From contig SUXM01000006.1 in NCBI GenBank assembly GCA_015060925.1, positions 1 to 64,000 of the forward strand: 64,000 nucleotides of DNA. The letters are read 5' to 3'. Each line of letters starts with the position of its first letter. The first letter of the stretch is position 1. The notes beneath the pieces are model-generated. The model had not been told where the DNA came from, did not search any database, and worked only from the letters and a program-made list of their open reading frames with translations. This DNA comes from Parabacteroides distasonis. Lineage in GTDB: Bacteria > Bacteroidota > Bacteroidia > Bacteroidales > Tannerellaceae. Positions 1 through 7,388 of this stretch are shown piece by piece. The translations under genes were made by a program, and so were the position numbers.

Positions 1-1069
1 ATATGGAATAAATAGCTATATTTGTTCCATATCTTCTTGTGGAAGATAGAACTAACTTAATTATTCATTAAAAGACCAAAGCAATCACTATGAAAGAGGT
101 GAAGTTTATCGATCCGAAATCGGATTATGGCTTTAAAGTGCTGTTTGGCACAGTGGCAAACAAGGAGTTGACAATCGGTTTTTTGAACAGTCTCTTGGAT
201 AAACAAATCAAGGACATTACGTTTCAGAATGTCGAGATGTTGGGAGAAAACAGCGGAAACACGAAGGTGATCTTTGACCTTTTTTGCGAAACGGAGGATG
301 GAGAGTGTTTCATCGTGGAGATCCAGAAGAAAAAACAGCAGTATTTTTCGGATAGGGTCTTGTATTACGCCTCTTTTGTCATCCAACGACAAGCACAGAT
401 GGAGCGGAAACGTATCCAAACAGTGTTCGGCAAAGGAAAGAAACATTGGGAATATCGGTTTAGCAAAGTGTATGTGGTCTGTTTCTTGGATTTCATTATG
501 GATGCCCGTTACCCGGATAAATACCGTTGGGACATAGTTCGTATGGATCGAGAGTTGAAGGAACCGTTCAGTGACACACTGAATGAAATCTATTTGGAGT
601 TGCCGAAGTTCAAGTTGGATTTTTCGGCTTGCGATACGGCTTACAAGCGATTTTTGTACATATTAAATCATGTAGAAATTATGGGAGAGATACCAAAACA
701 TATTTGGGAGAATGATAACTTTTTGAAGAAGTTAAAGAGTGCGGTCGAGGTAGAACGGATGAGTTTGGACGAGCGTTTGGCCTACGAATTGAGTTTATCG
801 GTTGAACGAGATTGGTATGCCTGCATGGAATATCGCTATGAAGAAGGTGTGGAGAAAGGAAAGTTGGAAGGGAAGCAAGAAGGTATAGAACAAGGATTAG
901 AACAAGGCAAACAGGCAGGTTTAGAAGAGGGATTTATAAAAGGAAAACTTCAGACCGCCACCAATATGAAAAAGAGTGGCATTGATTTGCAAACCATTGT
1001 AGATTGTACAGGATTATCAATGGAGGAGGTAGAAAAGTTGTAAGTTGCCAAGTTAAGCATATTGAAATT
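1..1069 (+). repeat. Rpn cassette repeat, copy 1 (intact, left edge cut by window)
   Basis: This is the first of four related cassettes at 1, about 2147, 3296 and 4497. The shared unit starts with an AT-rich promoter segment carrying the -7 box TATATTTG (17-24 here), runs through about 65 bases of nearly identical leader, then the rpn reading frame, and ends just after the stop with a conserved stretch ending AAGCATATTGAAATT (about 1055-1069). The left border lies outside the window. Confidence 0.85.
90..1043 (+). CDS. Rpn family recombination-promoting nuclease / PD-(D/E)XK nuclease family protein
   Basis: 317 aa. The N-terminal two thirds match the Rpn/YhgA-like PD-(D/E)XK nuclease family (often labelled transposase): the opening FIDPKSDYGFKVLFG, then D63 and E77-x-Q79 in FIVEIQ, which fit the usual D...ExQ core. 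Family members are DNA endonucleases linked to recombination and phage defence. The C-terminal 120 residues hold a charged tail rich in KxEGxEQG repeats, likely coiled coil, then a short helical end (TATNMKKSGIDL...MEEVEKL). An in-frame ATG at 681 (residue 198) would give a C-terminal-only product, as reported for E. coli RpnA where that product blocks the nuclease. Its own promoter is at 17-24 and a strong hairpin terminator follows at 1079-1125. A second intact copy lies at 2261. Confidence 0.85.
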   Translation: MKEVKFIDPKSDYGFKVLFGTVANKELTIGFLNSLLDKQIKDITFQNVEMLGENSGNTKVIFDLFCETEDGECFIVEIQKKKQQYFSDRVLYYASFVIQRQAQMERKRIQTVFGKGKKHWEYRFSKVYVVCFLDFIMDARYPDKYRWDIVRMDRELKEPFSDTLNEIYLELPKFKLDFSACDTAYKRFLYILNHVEIMGEIPKHIWENDNFLKKLKSAVEVERMSLDERLAYELSLSVERDWYACMEYRYEEGVEKGKLEGKQEGIEQGLEQGKQAGLEEGFIKGKLQTATNMKKSGIDLQTIVDCTGLSMEEVEKL

Positions 1070-1078
1070 TGGAGTCAT

Positions 1079-1125
1079 AAAACCAAGGGCAAATCACTAC
1101 TTTGATTTACCCTTGGTTTATTTTT
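1079..1125. terminator. Bidirectional hairpin terminator
   Basis: AAACCAAGGG and CCCTTGGTTT arms, extended by AAATCA/TGATTT, followed by TTATTTTT on the plus strand. It lies between the convergent rpn copy 1 and the minus-strand gene ending at 1124. Confidence 0.75.
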
Positions 1126-1402
1126 AATCCATTGATTCTTTTAGAATACGTTGGGTATCTTTTTTGAAATCATTTCGATTGTACCTGACACCTTGACAGA
1201 TGGGACAACTACAGGGTGTACCTGTTGTTTTATAAACTTGTGTCCATTTCAATTTGGCTAATTCAAACCAATGTGCAGAATGATGTAATACTCCGTCTTT
1301 GTCTAAGTAATCTCTTTCAAATGAAGCGAAATAAATCATCCTTGCTTTAAAAACACGCTTCATTTGTTCCTTTCTCCAAAGTTTGTTTCTTTTTTTTTCC
1401 AT
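1124..1402 (-). CDS. Conserved hypothetical protein with CxCPxC motif
   Basis: 92 aa, very basic N-terminus (MEKKRNKLWRKEQMKR). I recognise the general type, a short Bacteroidales protein with a W...YKTTGTPCSCPICQG...YNRNDFKK pattern, but know no function. The closely spaced cysteines CSCPIC (residues about 63-68) suggest a metal site, and the basic charge suggests nucleic-acid contact; both are inference. It converges on rpn copy 1 across the shared terminator. The start at 1402 is the first ATG and a later in-frame Met (MKRVFKAR) is possible. Confidence 0.6.
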   Translation of the reverse strand: MEKKRNKLWRKEQMKRVFKARMIYFASFERDYLDKDGVLHHSAHWFELAKLKWTQVYKTTGTPCSCPICQGVRYNRNDFKKDTQRILKESMD

Positions 1403-1707
1403 CGTCTCTTTCTTTTAAAATTAGGATGTACGATGTTTTTACTTTTTTGAAACAATTTGTATCCATGGCTTTTTGATTTTAAATTATACAATCACAACAC
1501 AAATAGTATGCCATTTTTATTAAGAAAAGAATAGATTCTTTTTCAAAAGTTGAAGCACTTATCGGAATATTCCTATCTTTGTTTTATTGGAAACTGCTGT
1601 AGTTGTAAAATAAAGAAAGATTGAGGCATTATTAAATGCACTTAGAATTTTAACAAAGAAGTTATTAACACTCTTCGTTAAGTCGGGAGAAATTAACATA
1701 AATAATT
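1403..1707. other. Intergenic region, divergent promoters
   Basis: About 305 bases between the minus-strand small gene and the DUF5053 gene. It is AT-rich and without an open frame of note. A good Bacteroides-type -7 box TATCTTTG lies at 1574-1581 and points to the DUF5053 gene, leaving a leader of about 120 bases. Nothing else was recognised. Confidence 0.5.
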
Positions 1708-2028
1708 ATGTATTTGGGTAAAAGAGAAATTTTAAATATTGCGGAGTATGAGGAACGTCGCAAAAAATGTATTGAGTACAAGCCAGACGCAACAGTCACA
1801 GCTTTTAGCGAATTAGAGGACATTATTAATAAAACGCAAATTGCAAAGCAGTATTTTGGTAAATCGCAGAGTTGGTTTTCTCAACGTCTAAATGGTTGTA
1901 CCGTTTTAAAAAAATCTATGGCGTTCAAAAAAGAAGAATACCACAAACTGGCTGATGCGTTTCGAGATATAGCAAAACGTTTGCAAGCGCATGCCGACGA
2001 AATAGACGCTGCTAAATATGACGATTGA
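1708..2028 (+). CDS. DUF5053 domain protein
   Basis: 106 aa. The sequence after residue 30 (AFSELEDIINKTQIAKQYFGKSQSWFSQRLNG) and the helical C-terminus match DUF5053, a small Bacteroidales family without assigned function. It resembles a short helix-turn-helix-like unit: IAKQYFGKSQSWFSQRLNG could be a recognition helix, which is inference. It stands alone between two Rpn cassettes, with the probable promoter at 1574-1581. DUF5053 genes are common in mobile or accessory DNA of Bacteroides. Confidence 0.7.
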   Translation: MYLGKREILNIAEYEERRKKCIEYKPDATVTAFSELEDIINKTQIAKQYFGKSQSWFSQRLNGCTVLKKSMAFKKEEYHKLADAFRDIAKRLQAHADEIDAAKYDD

Positions 2029-2146
2029 AGTTAGGCCGTTATTTCCCGTTTAACACATAGTCATCTTCCAGGTACTCGTAGTGTACCCCAAGGGAATCCT
2101 TGAGTACAAAACTGTTTAAACATATATTCTACAACCTTCATGAAAT

Positions 2147-3194
2147 ATAAATAAAGGGCTAAAAGTTGTATATATGGAATAAATGGCTATATTTGTTCCA
2201 TATCTTCTTGTGGAAGATAGAAGTAACTTAATTATTCATTAAAATACCAAAGCAATCACTATGAAAGAAGTGAAGTTTATCGATCCGAAATCGGATTATG
2301 GCTTTAAGGTGCTATTTGGCACAGTGGCAAACAAGGAGTTGACAATCGGTTTTTTGAACAGTCTCTTGGATAAACAAATCAAGGACATTACGTTTCAGAA
2401 TGTCGAGATGTTGGGAGAACATTCGGGAAACACGAAGGTAATCTTTGACCTTTTTTGCGAAACGGAGGATGGAGAGTGTTTCATCGTGGAGATCCAGAAG
2501 AAAAAACAGCAGTATTTTTCGGATAGGGTCTTGTATTACGCCTCTTTTGTCATCCAACGACAGGCACAGATGGAACGGAAACGTATCCAAACAGTATTCG
2601 GAAAAGGAAAGAAGCGTTGGGAATACCGGTTTAGCAAAGTGTATGTAGTCTGTTTCTTGGATTTCATCATGGATGCCCGTTACCCGGATAAATACCGTTG
2701 GGATATTGTCCGCATGGATCGAGAGTTGAAGGAACCGTTCAGTGACACACTGAATGAAATCTATTTGGAGTTGCCGAAGTTCAAGTTGGATTTTTCGGCT
2801 TGCGATACGGCTTACAAGCGATTTTTGTACATATTAAATCATGTAGAAATTATGGGAGAGATACCAAAACATATTTGGGAGAATGATAACTTTTTGAAGA
2901 AGTTAAAGAGTGCGGTCGAGGTAGAACGGATGAGTTTGGACGAACGATTGGCTTATGAATTGAGTTTATCTGTCGAACGAGATTGGTATGCCTGCATGGA
3001 ATATCGCTATGAAGAAGGTGTGGAGAAAGGGAAGCAAGAAGGTATAGAACAAGGATTAGAAAAAGGAAAACTTCAGACCGCCACCAATATGAAAAAGAGT
3101 GGCATTGATTTGCAAACCATTGTAGATTGTACAGGCTTATCAATGGAAGAGGTAGAAAAGTTGTAAGTTTGCCGAGTTAAGCATATTCAAATTT
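2147..3194 (+). repeat. Rpn cassette repeat, copy 2 (intact)
   Basis: The left border, by comparison with copies 3 and 4, is near the ATAAATAAAG stretch at about 2149. The -7 box TATATTTG is at 2188-2195 with GTTG 19 bases upstream as a plausible -33 element. The leader and coding start are almost identical to copy 1. The unit ends near 3194 (GCATATTCAAATTT). Confidence 0.85.
2261..3166 (+). CDS. Rpn family PD-(D/E)XK nuclease, second intact copy
   Basis: 301 aa and nearly identical to the protein at 90-1043, with the same D63 and ExQ core. The only sizeable difference is in the tail, where this copy lacks 16 residues of the repeated EGxEQG segment, so the coiled-coil tail is shorter. The in-frame ATG at 2852 (residue 198) would yield a 104-residue C-terminal product. 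The near identity of leader, body and tail points to recent duplication or gene conversion. A long GU-rich hairpin at 3197-3245 terminates it. Confidence 0.85.
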   Translation: MKEVKFIDPKSDYGFKVLFGTVANKELTIGFLNSLLDKQIKDITFQNVEMLGEHSGNTKVIFDLFCETEDGECFIVEIQKKKQQYFSDRVLYYASFVIQRQAQMERKRIQTVFGKGKKRWEYRFSKVYVVCFLDFIMDARYPDKYRWDIVRMDRELKEPFSDTLNEIYLELPKFKLDFSACDTAYKRFLYILNHVEIMGEIPKHIWENDNFLKKLKSAVEVERMSLDERLAYELSLSVERDWYACMEYRYEEGVEKGKQEGIEQGLEKGKLQTATNMKKSGIDLQTIVDCTGLSMEEVEKL

Positions 3195-3196
3195 AA

Positions 3197-3245
3197 AAAC
3201 ATGTGATTGATTCTATAGGGGAGTCGGTTGCATGTTTTATTTTTG
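3197..3245 (+). terminator. Hairpin terminator after rpn copy 2
   Basis: AAACATG pairs with CATGTTT and the inner 10 positions on each side also pair if GU wobbles are allowed, leaving a loop of about 7 nt. TTTTATTTTT follows. Confidence 0.65.
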
Positions 3246-3412
3246 TCTGTTATCAGACCGATGAAGCTACTCGTATGTCCTTTAGTGAGTAGTATAAAAT
3301 AAATAAAGGGCTAAAAGTTGTATATATGGAATAAATAGCTATATTTGTTCCATATCTTCTTGTGGAAGATAGAACTAACTTAATTATTCATTAAAAGACC
3401 AAAGCAATCACT

Positions 3413-3457
3413 ATGAAAGAGGTGAAGTTTATCGATCCGAAATCGGATAATGAGTAG
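3413..3457 (+). pseudogene. N-terminal remnant of rpn copy 3 (14-codon leader frame)
   Basis: Encodes the first 12 residues of the Rpn protein plus Asn-Glu and a stop. It is now only a short upstream frame ending 12 bases before the ATG at 3470, so it could deliver ribosomes to the C-terminal frame by reinitiation. Confidence 0.7.
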
Positions 3458-3469
3458 TATGTAGAAATT

Positions 3470-3784
3470 ATGAGAGAGATACCAAAACATATTTGGGAGA
3501 ATGATAACTTTTTGAAGAAGTTAAAGAGTGCTGTCGAGGTAGAACGGATGAGTTTGGATGAACGCTTGGCTTATGAGTTGAGTCTATCTGTCGAACGAGA
3601 TTGGTATGCCTGCATGGAATATCGCTATGAAGAAGGTGTGGAGAAAGGGAAGCAAGAAGGTATAGAACAAGGATTAGAAAAAGGAAAACTTCAGACCGCC
3701 ACCAATCTGAAAAAGAGTGGCATTGATTTGCAAACCATTGTAGATTGTACAGGCTTATCAATGGAAGAGGTAGAAAAGTTGTAA
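3470..3784 (+). CDS. Detached Rpn C-terminal domain protein (possible RpnS-like regulator)
   Basis: 104 aa, equal in length to residues 198-301 of rpn copy 2 and differing from it at only a couple of positions (Met-Arg-Glu for Met-Gly-Glu at the start, Asn-Leu for Asn-Met near the end). It starts exactly at the in-frame internal ATG of the intact genes. It lacks all nuclease residues and keeps the charged tail and C-terminal helix. The cassette promoter is retained upstream. In E. coli, a C-terminal product of rpnA made from an internal start neutralises the toxic full-length nuclease; a stand-alone version of that product is the attractive reading here. The alternative is simple decay that happens to leave an open frame. 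Confidence 0.6.
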   Translation: MREIPKHIWENDNFLKKLKSAVEVERMSLDERLAYELSLSVERDWYACMEYRYEEGVEKGKQEGIEQGLEKGKLQTATNLKKSGIDLQTIVDCTGLSMEEVEKL

Positions 3785-3820
3785 GTTGCCAAGTTAAGCA
3801 TATTGAAATTAAGATATTCT

Positions 3821-3866
3821 TTTATGCACACTTTATTTGTTTTTGTGCATAAATATTCTACTTTTG
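3821..3866 (+). promoter_or_regulatory. Promoter with overlapping inverted repeat, upstream of DUF2147 gene
   Basis: TTTG at 3836-3839 and TACTTTTG at 3859-3866 are 19 bases apart, a textbook Bacteroides -33/-7 pair. A perfect 10-bp inverted repeat (TTTATGCACA 3821-3830, TGTGCATAAA 3844-3853) brackets the -33 element, so it may be an operator. Confidence 0.6.
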
Positions 3867-3894
3867 CAGCGTTTTTAATTAAAAAAAGTAGAAA

Positions 3895-4350
3895 ATGAAA
3901 AAATTAATGATGATTTTTATGGGAGCATTGATGATGGTGCTTCCGAGTTTTGCACAAGGTATTAATGATAAAGCTGATAACATTGTAGGTGAATATTTGA
4001 CAGACCGTGGAGGTAGTAAAAGTAAAGTTCGTGTGACGAAAAATGTTGATGGAACTTATGATGCACAAGTTTTCTGGGTTGAAAAACCATTGGATGCAAA
4101 GGGAAACAAACGTAAGGATGTAAAGAATCCAGATAAAAGTCTTCGCAATGTAGATATTGATCAAGTTGTTGTAGTAAAAGGATTGAAATATGATGCGAAT
4201 GATAAGGCATGGGGTGATACAAAAATATATGATCCTTCAAAAGGTATTCGTGTAAATGTAACCGCTGAGTTTGAAAGTCCCGAAAAATTAAAACTTCGTG
4301 GAACCATATTGGGTATTGGAACAACCATTTATTGGACAAAGATAAAATAA
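3895..4350 (+). CDS. Secreted DUF2147 domain protein
   Basis: 151 aa with a clear signal peptide (MKKLMMIFMGALMMVLPSFAQG, cleavage near residue 20). The mature part matches DUF2147: NIVGEYLTDRGGSKSKVRV, a central YDAQVFW segment, and a C-terminal LRGTILGIGTTIYWTKI strand, as in small periplasmic beta-rich proteins of this family. The function of the family is not established. It is a single-gene unit with a strong promoter at 3836-3866 and a strong terminator at 4369-4395, set between Rpn cassettes 3 and 4. Confidence 0.8.
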   Translation: MKKLMMIFMGALMMVLPSFAQGINDKADNIVGEYLTDRGGSKSKVRVTKNVDGTYDAQVFWVEKPLDAKGNKRKDVKNPDKSLRNVDIDQVVVVKGLKYDANDKAWGDTKIYDPSKGIRVNVTAEFESPEKLKLRGTILGIGTTIYWTKIK

Positions 4351-4368
4351 TCTAAAGATTGTAGAAGA

Positions 4369-4395
4369 AGAGGTTCGTAAGAACCTCTTTTTTTT
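4369..4395 (+). terminator. Rho-independent terminator
   Basis: AGAGGTTC, loop GTAA, GAACCTCT, then a run of T. A classic hairpin 19 bases after the DUF2147 stop codon. Confidence 0.9.
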
Positions 4396-4398
4396 GTA

Positions 4399-4497
4399 GG
4401 TTATTTGATATCCAGTAACCCAATGCATCAGTACACTTTCGTAGGTGAAAGTGGAAAAGGTGGTAAAACCGCCACAAAGTCCGGTCGTGAGTAGCAT
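4399..4497 (-). pseudogene. Fragment of a crcB/fluC fluoride channel gene
   Basis: The minus-strand translation from 4497 reads TTGLCGGFTTFSTFTYES, the signature of CrcB/FluC fluoride channels (GFCGGFTTFSTF...E). Only about 30 codons survive. The 5' part would lie where Rpn cassette copy 4 now begins, and the 3' part runs into the terminator of the DUF2147 gene. No other crcB piece was seen. The match rests on one short but very characteristic motif. Confidence 0.6.
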
Positions 4498-4687
4498 AAA
4501 AATAAATAAAGAACCGAAAGTTGTGTATATGGAATAAATGGCTATATTTGTTGCATATCTTCTTGTATAAGAAGAAAGTAACTTAATTATTCATTAAAAT
4601 ACCAAAGCAATCACTATGAAAGAGGTGAAGTTTATCGATCCGAAATCGGATATGAGTAGTATGTGGGGAGATTATGAGAGACATTGA
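4497..4687 (+). repeat. Rpn cassette repeat, copy 4 (promoter and first codons only)
   Basis: The promoter segment and leader are more diverged than in copies 1-3, but the first 12 codons (ATG 4616) are identical. The frame then continues through 11 unrelated codons to TGA at 4685-4687. The remainder of rpn is gone and the beta-mannosidase gene starts 14 bases later. Copies 3 and 4 share the junction word GAGTAGTATG, as if derived from the same deleted ancestor. Confidence 0.75.
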
Positions 4688-4701
4688 AATGTAGATTAAA
4701 T

Positions 4702-7260
4702 ATGAAACAGCTTTTTTTAGGTTTATTGTTGCTATTGAGTCATCAGTTGATGGGGCAGGAGCAGGAAGAAATTTTGGATTTAAACCAAAAGTGGTATTTT
4801 ACCCAGGCGGGTAAGGATAATTGGTTGGCGGCAGAAGTGCCGGGAACCGTACATCAGGATTTGATTCGTCATCAACTTTTGCCGGATCCTTTTTATGGTA
4901 TGAATGAAGCAAAAATCCAATGGGTAGAAGAGGAGGACTGGGAATATAAAACTAGTTTCGTGGTAACTGCAGATCTGTTGAATCGAGATGCTGCTGTACT
5001 TAATTTTGAAGGTTTGGATACCTATGCAGATGTATATCTGAATGGAGCTTGCTTATTGAGGGGGGACAATATGTTTGTTGGTCATAAAGTACCGGTGAAG
5101 CAGTTGTTACGGGAAGGTGAAAATCATCTGCACATCTATTTTCATTCTCCTATTAAACAAACTTTACCGCAGTGGCGTTCTAATGGATTTAATTATCCGG
5201 CAAGCAATGATCATCGTGAGGAAAAATTGAGTGTTTTTACCCGTAAAACGCCTTGTAGTTTTGGTTGGGACTGGGGAATTCGGATGGTGACCAGTGGAAT
5301 CTGGCGACCGATTTCTTTGTGTTTTCAAGATGTGGTAGCCATAGAAGATTGTTATGTTCGTCAAGTTGAAATATCTTCCTCACTTGCAAATTTGGAGGTG
5401 GAGTTGGAATTGGAAAATTTGAATGGAAAGTCTTCTCCTATCACTGCTTTAGTATCTTATTATTTTCCGGGCAAGGAGAAACAAGAAGTAGAAAAACAGC
5501 TTGTATTGGATCCGGAAAAGACGAAAGTAACCATTCCTGTTCAAATAAAAGATCCTGAACTTTGGATGCCAAACGGTTGGGGAAAACCCAATTTATATGA
5601 TTTTGAAGTTATTTTGAAAAATGGTAATCAAATCGTTGCACAGAAAAAACAACGGGTGGGGTTACGTACCATAAAGGTCGTGAATGAAAAGACTGAAGAT
5701 GGAGAATCTTTTTATTTTATGGTAAATGGAAAACCTTTGTTTGCGAAAGGAGCCAATTATATACCTTCGGATGCTATGTTGCCAGCAGTTACACCGGAAC
5801 GTTATCGCTCTTTATTTGAAGATGTAAAATCGGCTAATATGAATATGCTTCGTGTATGGGGAGGAGGCATCTATGAAAATGATTATTTTTATGAGTTGGC
5901 AGATGAATTGGGTATTCTGATTTGGCAGGATTTTATGTTTGCTTGTGCCCCTTATCCACATGATCCGCTTTTCCTAAAGCGAGTAGAGGCTGAAGCAAAA
6001 TATAATATTCGACGCTTAAGAAACCATGCCTGTATAGCTATGTGGTGTGGAAATAATGAAATTTTTGAAGCAATCAGATTTTGGAGTTGGAGACATAAGT
6101 TATCTCCGGAAATGTATGAAGAAAAGAAGAAGGGGTACAAAATACTTTTTGAAGATCTGTTAGCTAAAGCGGTTGAAAAATGGGACGGAGAACGTTTTTA
6201 TATGCATAGCTCACCCTACTTTTCACGTTGGGATCAACCGGAAACCTTTAATATAGGAGATAGCCACCATTGGGGGGTATGGGCCGGTAAAAAGCCTTTT
6301 AGTATTTTTGATCAGGAAGTACCTCATTTCATGAGTGAATTTGGATTCCAGGCATTTCCGGAAATGAAGACGATTGCCACTTTTGCTGATTCGGCAGATT
6401 TTCAGATTACTTCACCTGTTATGAATATTCATCAAAAAAGTTCTGCGGGTAATGGTTTGATTCATACTTACATGGAAAGAGATTACGTGGTGCCTGAGAA
6501 ATTTGAGGATTTTGTTTATGTAGGATTGGTTATGCAGGGAAGAGGTATTCGGCAAGGTTTTGAAGCTCATCGTCGAAACCGCCCTTATTGTATGGGGACC
6601 CTGTATTGGCAGTTGAATGATAACTGGCCGGTCGTTTCTTGGTCCGGACGAGATTATTATGGTAATTGGAAGGCTTTACATTATCAAGCCAAGCGTGCTT
6701 TTGCTCCTTTATTGGTGGATGTATATCAAGATAAAGATCAATTGCAAGTTTGGTTGATCTCTGATGAATTACAAGATCGAAAAGGGTTGACAATGGAAAT
6801 GAAATTGACCGATTTTTATGGAAAAGTAATAAAGAGAGCAAGTTATCCGGTGGAAGCATTAGCCAATAGTTCATCGAAAGTATTTGATCAGAAAGTGACG
6901 GAATGGGTTACTCCGGAATTACAAAGAAAATGTTATTTGTTAGTGACGTTGAAAGATAAAAACAATAAGCAATTGAGTGAAGAACCCTATTTCTTTAATG
7001 TTCCAAAAGAACTTGATTTGCCGAAAGCTTCTGTTGTTTCAAAAGTAAAAGTGAAAGATGGTGTGTGTGAAGTGACATTGAAGAGTTCTGAGTTGGCCAA
7101 GGATGTATTTATTGAAATTCCGATACAAGGTGCTCGTTTTAGTGATAATTTCTTTGACCTTTTACCTAAAAGTACTCGTAAAATTGTGATTACTTCTCCT
7201 TCCATCAAAGAAGGTCAGCCGATACAGCTAAAGATAAATCATATACGGAATACTTATTGA
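4702..7260 (+). CDS. Secreted beta-mannosidase, glycoside hydrolase family 2
   Basis: 852 aa from the ATG at 4702, preferred over a TTG 18 bases upstream because it opens directly on a signal peptide (MKQLFLGLLLLLSHQLMG). It releases terminal beta-linked mannose from oligosaccharides, probably in the periplasm. The N-terminal jelly roll (WYFTQAGKDNWLAAEVPGTVHQD), the middle Ig-like domain and the TIM barrel follow in the usual GH2 mannosidase order. The acid/base Glu lies in WCGNNE (residue 453) and the nucleophile Glu in FMSEFGFQ (residue 546). Length fits the family. It has lost its own upstream region to Rpn cassette copy 4, whose promoter may drive it. A hairpin lies just downstream (7281-7340). 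Confidence 0.9.
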   Translation: MKQLFLGLLLLLSHQLMGQEQEEILDLNQKWYFTQAGKDNWLAAEVPGTVHQDLIRHQLLPDPFYGMNEAKIQWVEEEDWEYKTSFVVTADLLNRDAAVLNFEGLDTYADVYLNGACLLRGDNMFVGHKVPVKQLLREGENHLHIYFHSPIKQTLPQWRSNGFNYPASNDHREEKLSVFTRKTPCSFGWDWGIRMVTSGIWRPISLCFQDVVAIEDCYVRQVEISSSLANLEVELELENLNGKSSPITALVSYYFPGKEKQEVEKQLVLDPEKTKVTIPVQIKDPELWMPNGWGKPNLYDFEVILKNGNQIVAQKKQRVGLRTIKVVNEKTEDGESFYFMVNGKPLFAKGANYIPSDAMLPAVTPERYRSLFEDVKSANMNMLRVWGGGIYENDYFYELADELGILIWQDFMFACAPYPHDPLFLKRVEAEAKYNIRRLRNHACIAMWCGNNEIFEAIRFWSWRHKLSPEMYEEKKKGYKILFEDLLAKAVEKWDGERFYMHSSPYFSRWDQPETFNIGDSHHWGVWAGKKPFSIFDQEVPHFMSEFGFQAFPEMKTIATFADSADFQITSPVMNIHQKSSAGNGLIHTYMERDYVVPEKFEDFVYVGLVMQGRGIRQGFEAHRRNRPYCMGTLYWQLNDNWPVVSWSGRDYYGNWKALHYQAKRAFAPLLVDVYQDKDQLQVWLISDELQDRKGLTMEMKLTDFYGKVIKRASYPVEALANSSSKVFDQKVTEWVTPELQRKCYLLVTLKDKNNKQLSEEPYFFNVPKELDLPKASVVSKVKVKDGVCEVTLKSSELAKDVFIEIPIQGARFSDNFFDLLPKSTRKIVITSPSIKEGQPIQLKINHIRNTY

Positions 7261-7280
7261 TATCATACGGTATTAGTTTG

Positions 7281-7340
7281 TAATTGCTCACAGTCTTTGT
7301 ATTTTATATACACTGAGATTATGAGCAATTGCTTTTCTTT
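7281..7340 (+). terminator. Probable terminator after beta-mannosidase
   Basis: AATTGCTCA (7282-7290) pairs with TGAGCAATT (7322-7330), with an inner CAGT/ACTG pair, followed by GCTTTTCTTTT. The loop is long, so strength is uncertain. Confidence 0.5.
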
Positions 7341-7344
7341 TGCG

Positions 7345-7352
7345 TATCTTTG
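7345..7352 (+). promoter_or_regulatory. -7 promoter box for the 5'-nucleotidase family gene
   Basis: TATCTTTG matches the Bacteroides TAnnTTTG consensus 36 bases before the chosen ATG. No convincing -33 TTTG at ideal spacing. Confidence 0.45.
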
Positions 7353-7388
7353 TTTGATTGGAAACAGCTTAATAAAATAGGAACACAG

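Larger units (their letters stand above)
3296..3810 (+). repeat. Rpn cassette repeat, copy 3 (internally deleted)
   Basis: The promoter, leader and first 12 codons of rpn are kept (ATG at 3413), then the frame ends at TAG 3455-3457 after 14 codons. Sequence matching resumes at TATGTAGAAATTATG, that is at codon 198 of the intact gene, and continues to the normal 3' border near 3810. Roughly 550 bases, the whole catalytic part, are missing. Confidence 0.85.

Noticed and set aside
90-3784. Rpn genes as true transposases or an insertion sequence
   Set aside because: No terminal inverted repeats, target duplications or DDE/HUH motifs are visible; the family name is historic and the proteins are PD-(D/E)XK nucleases.
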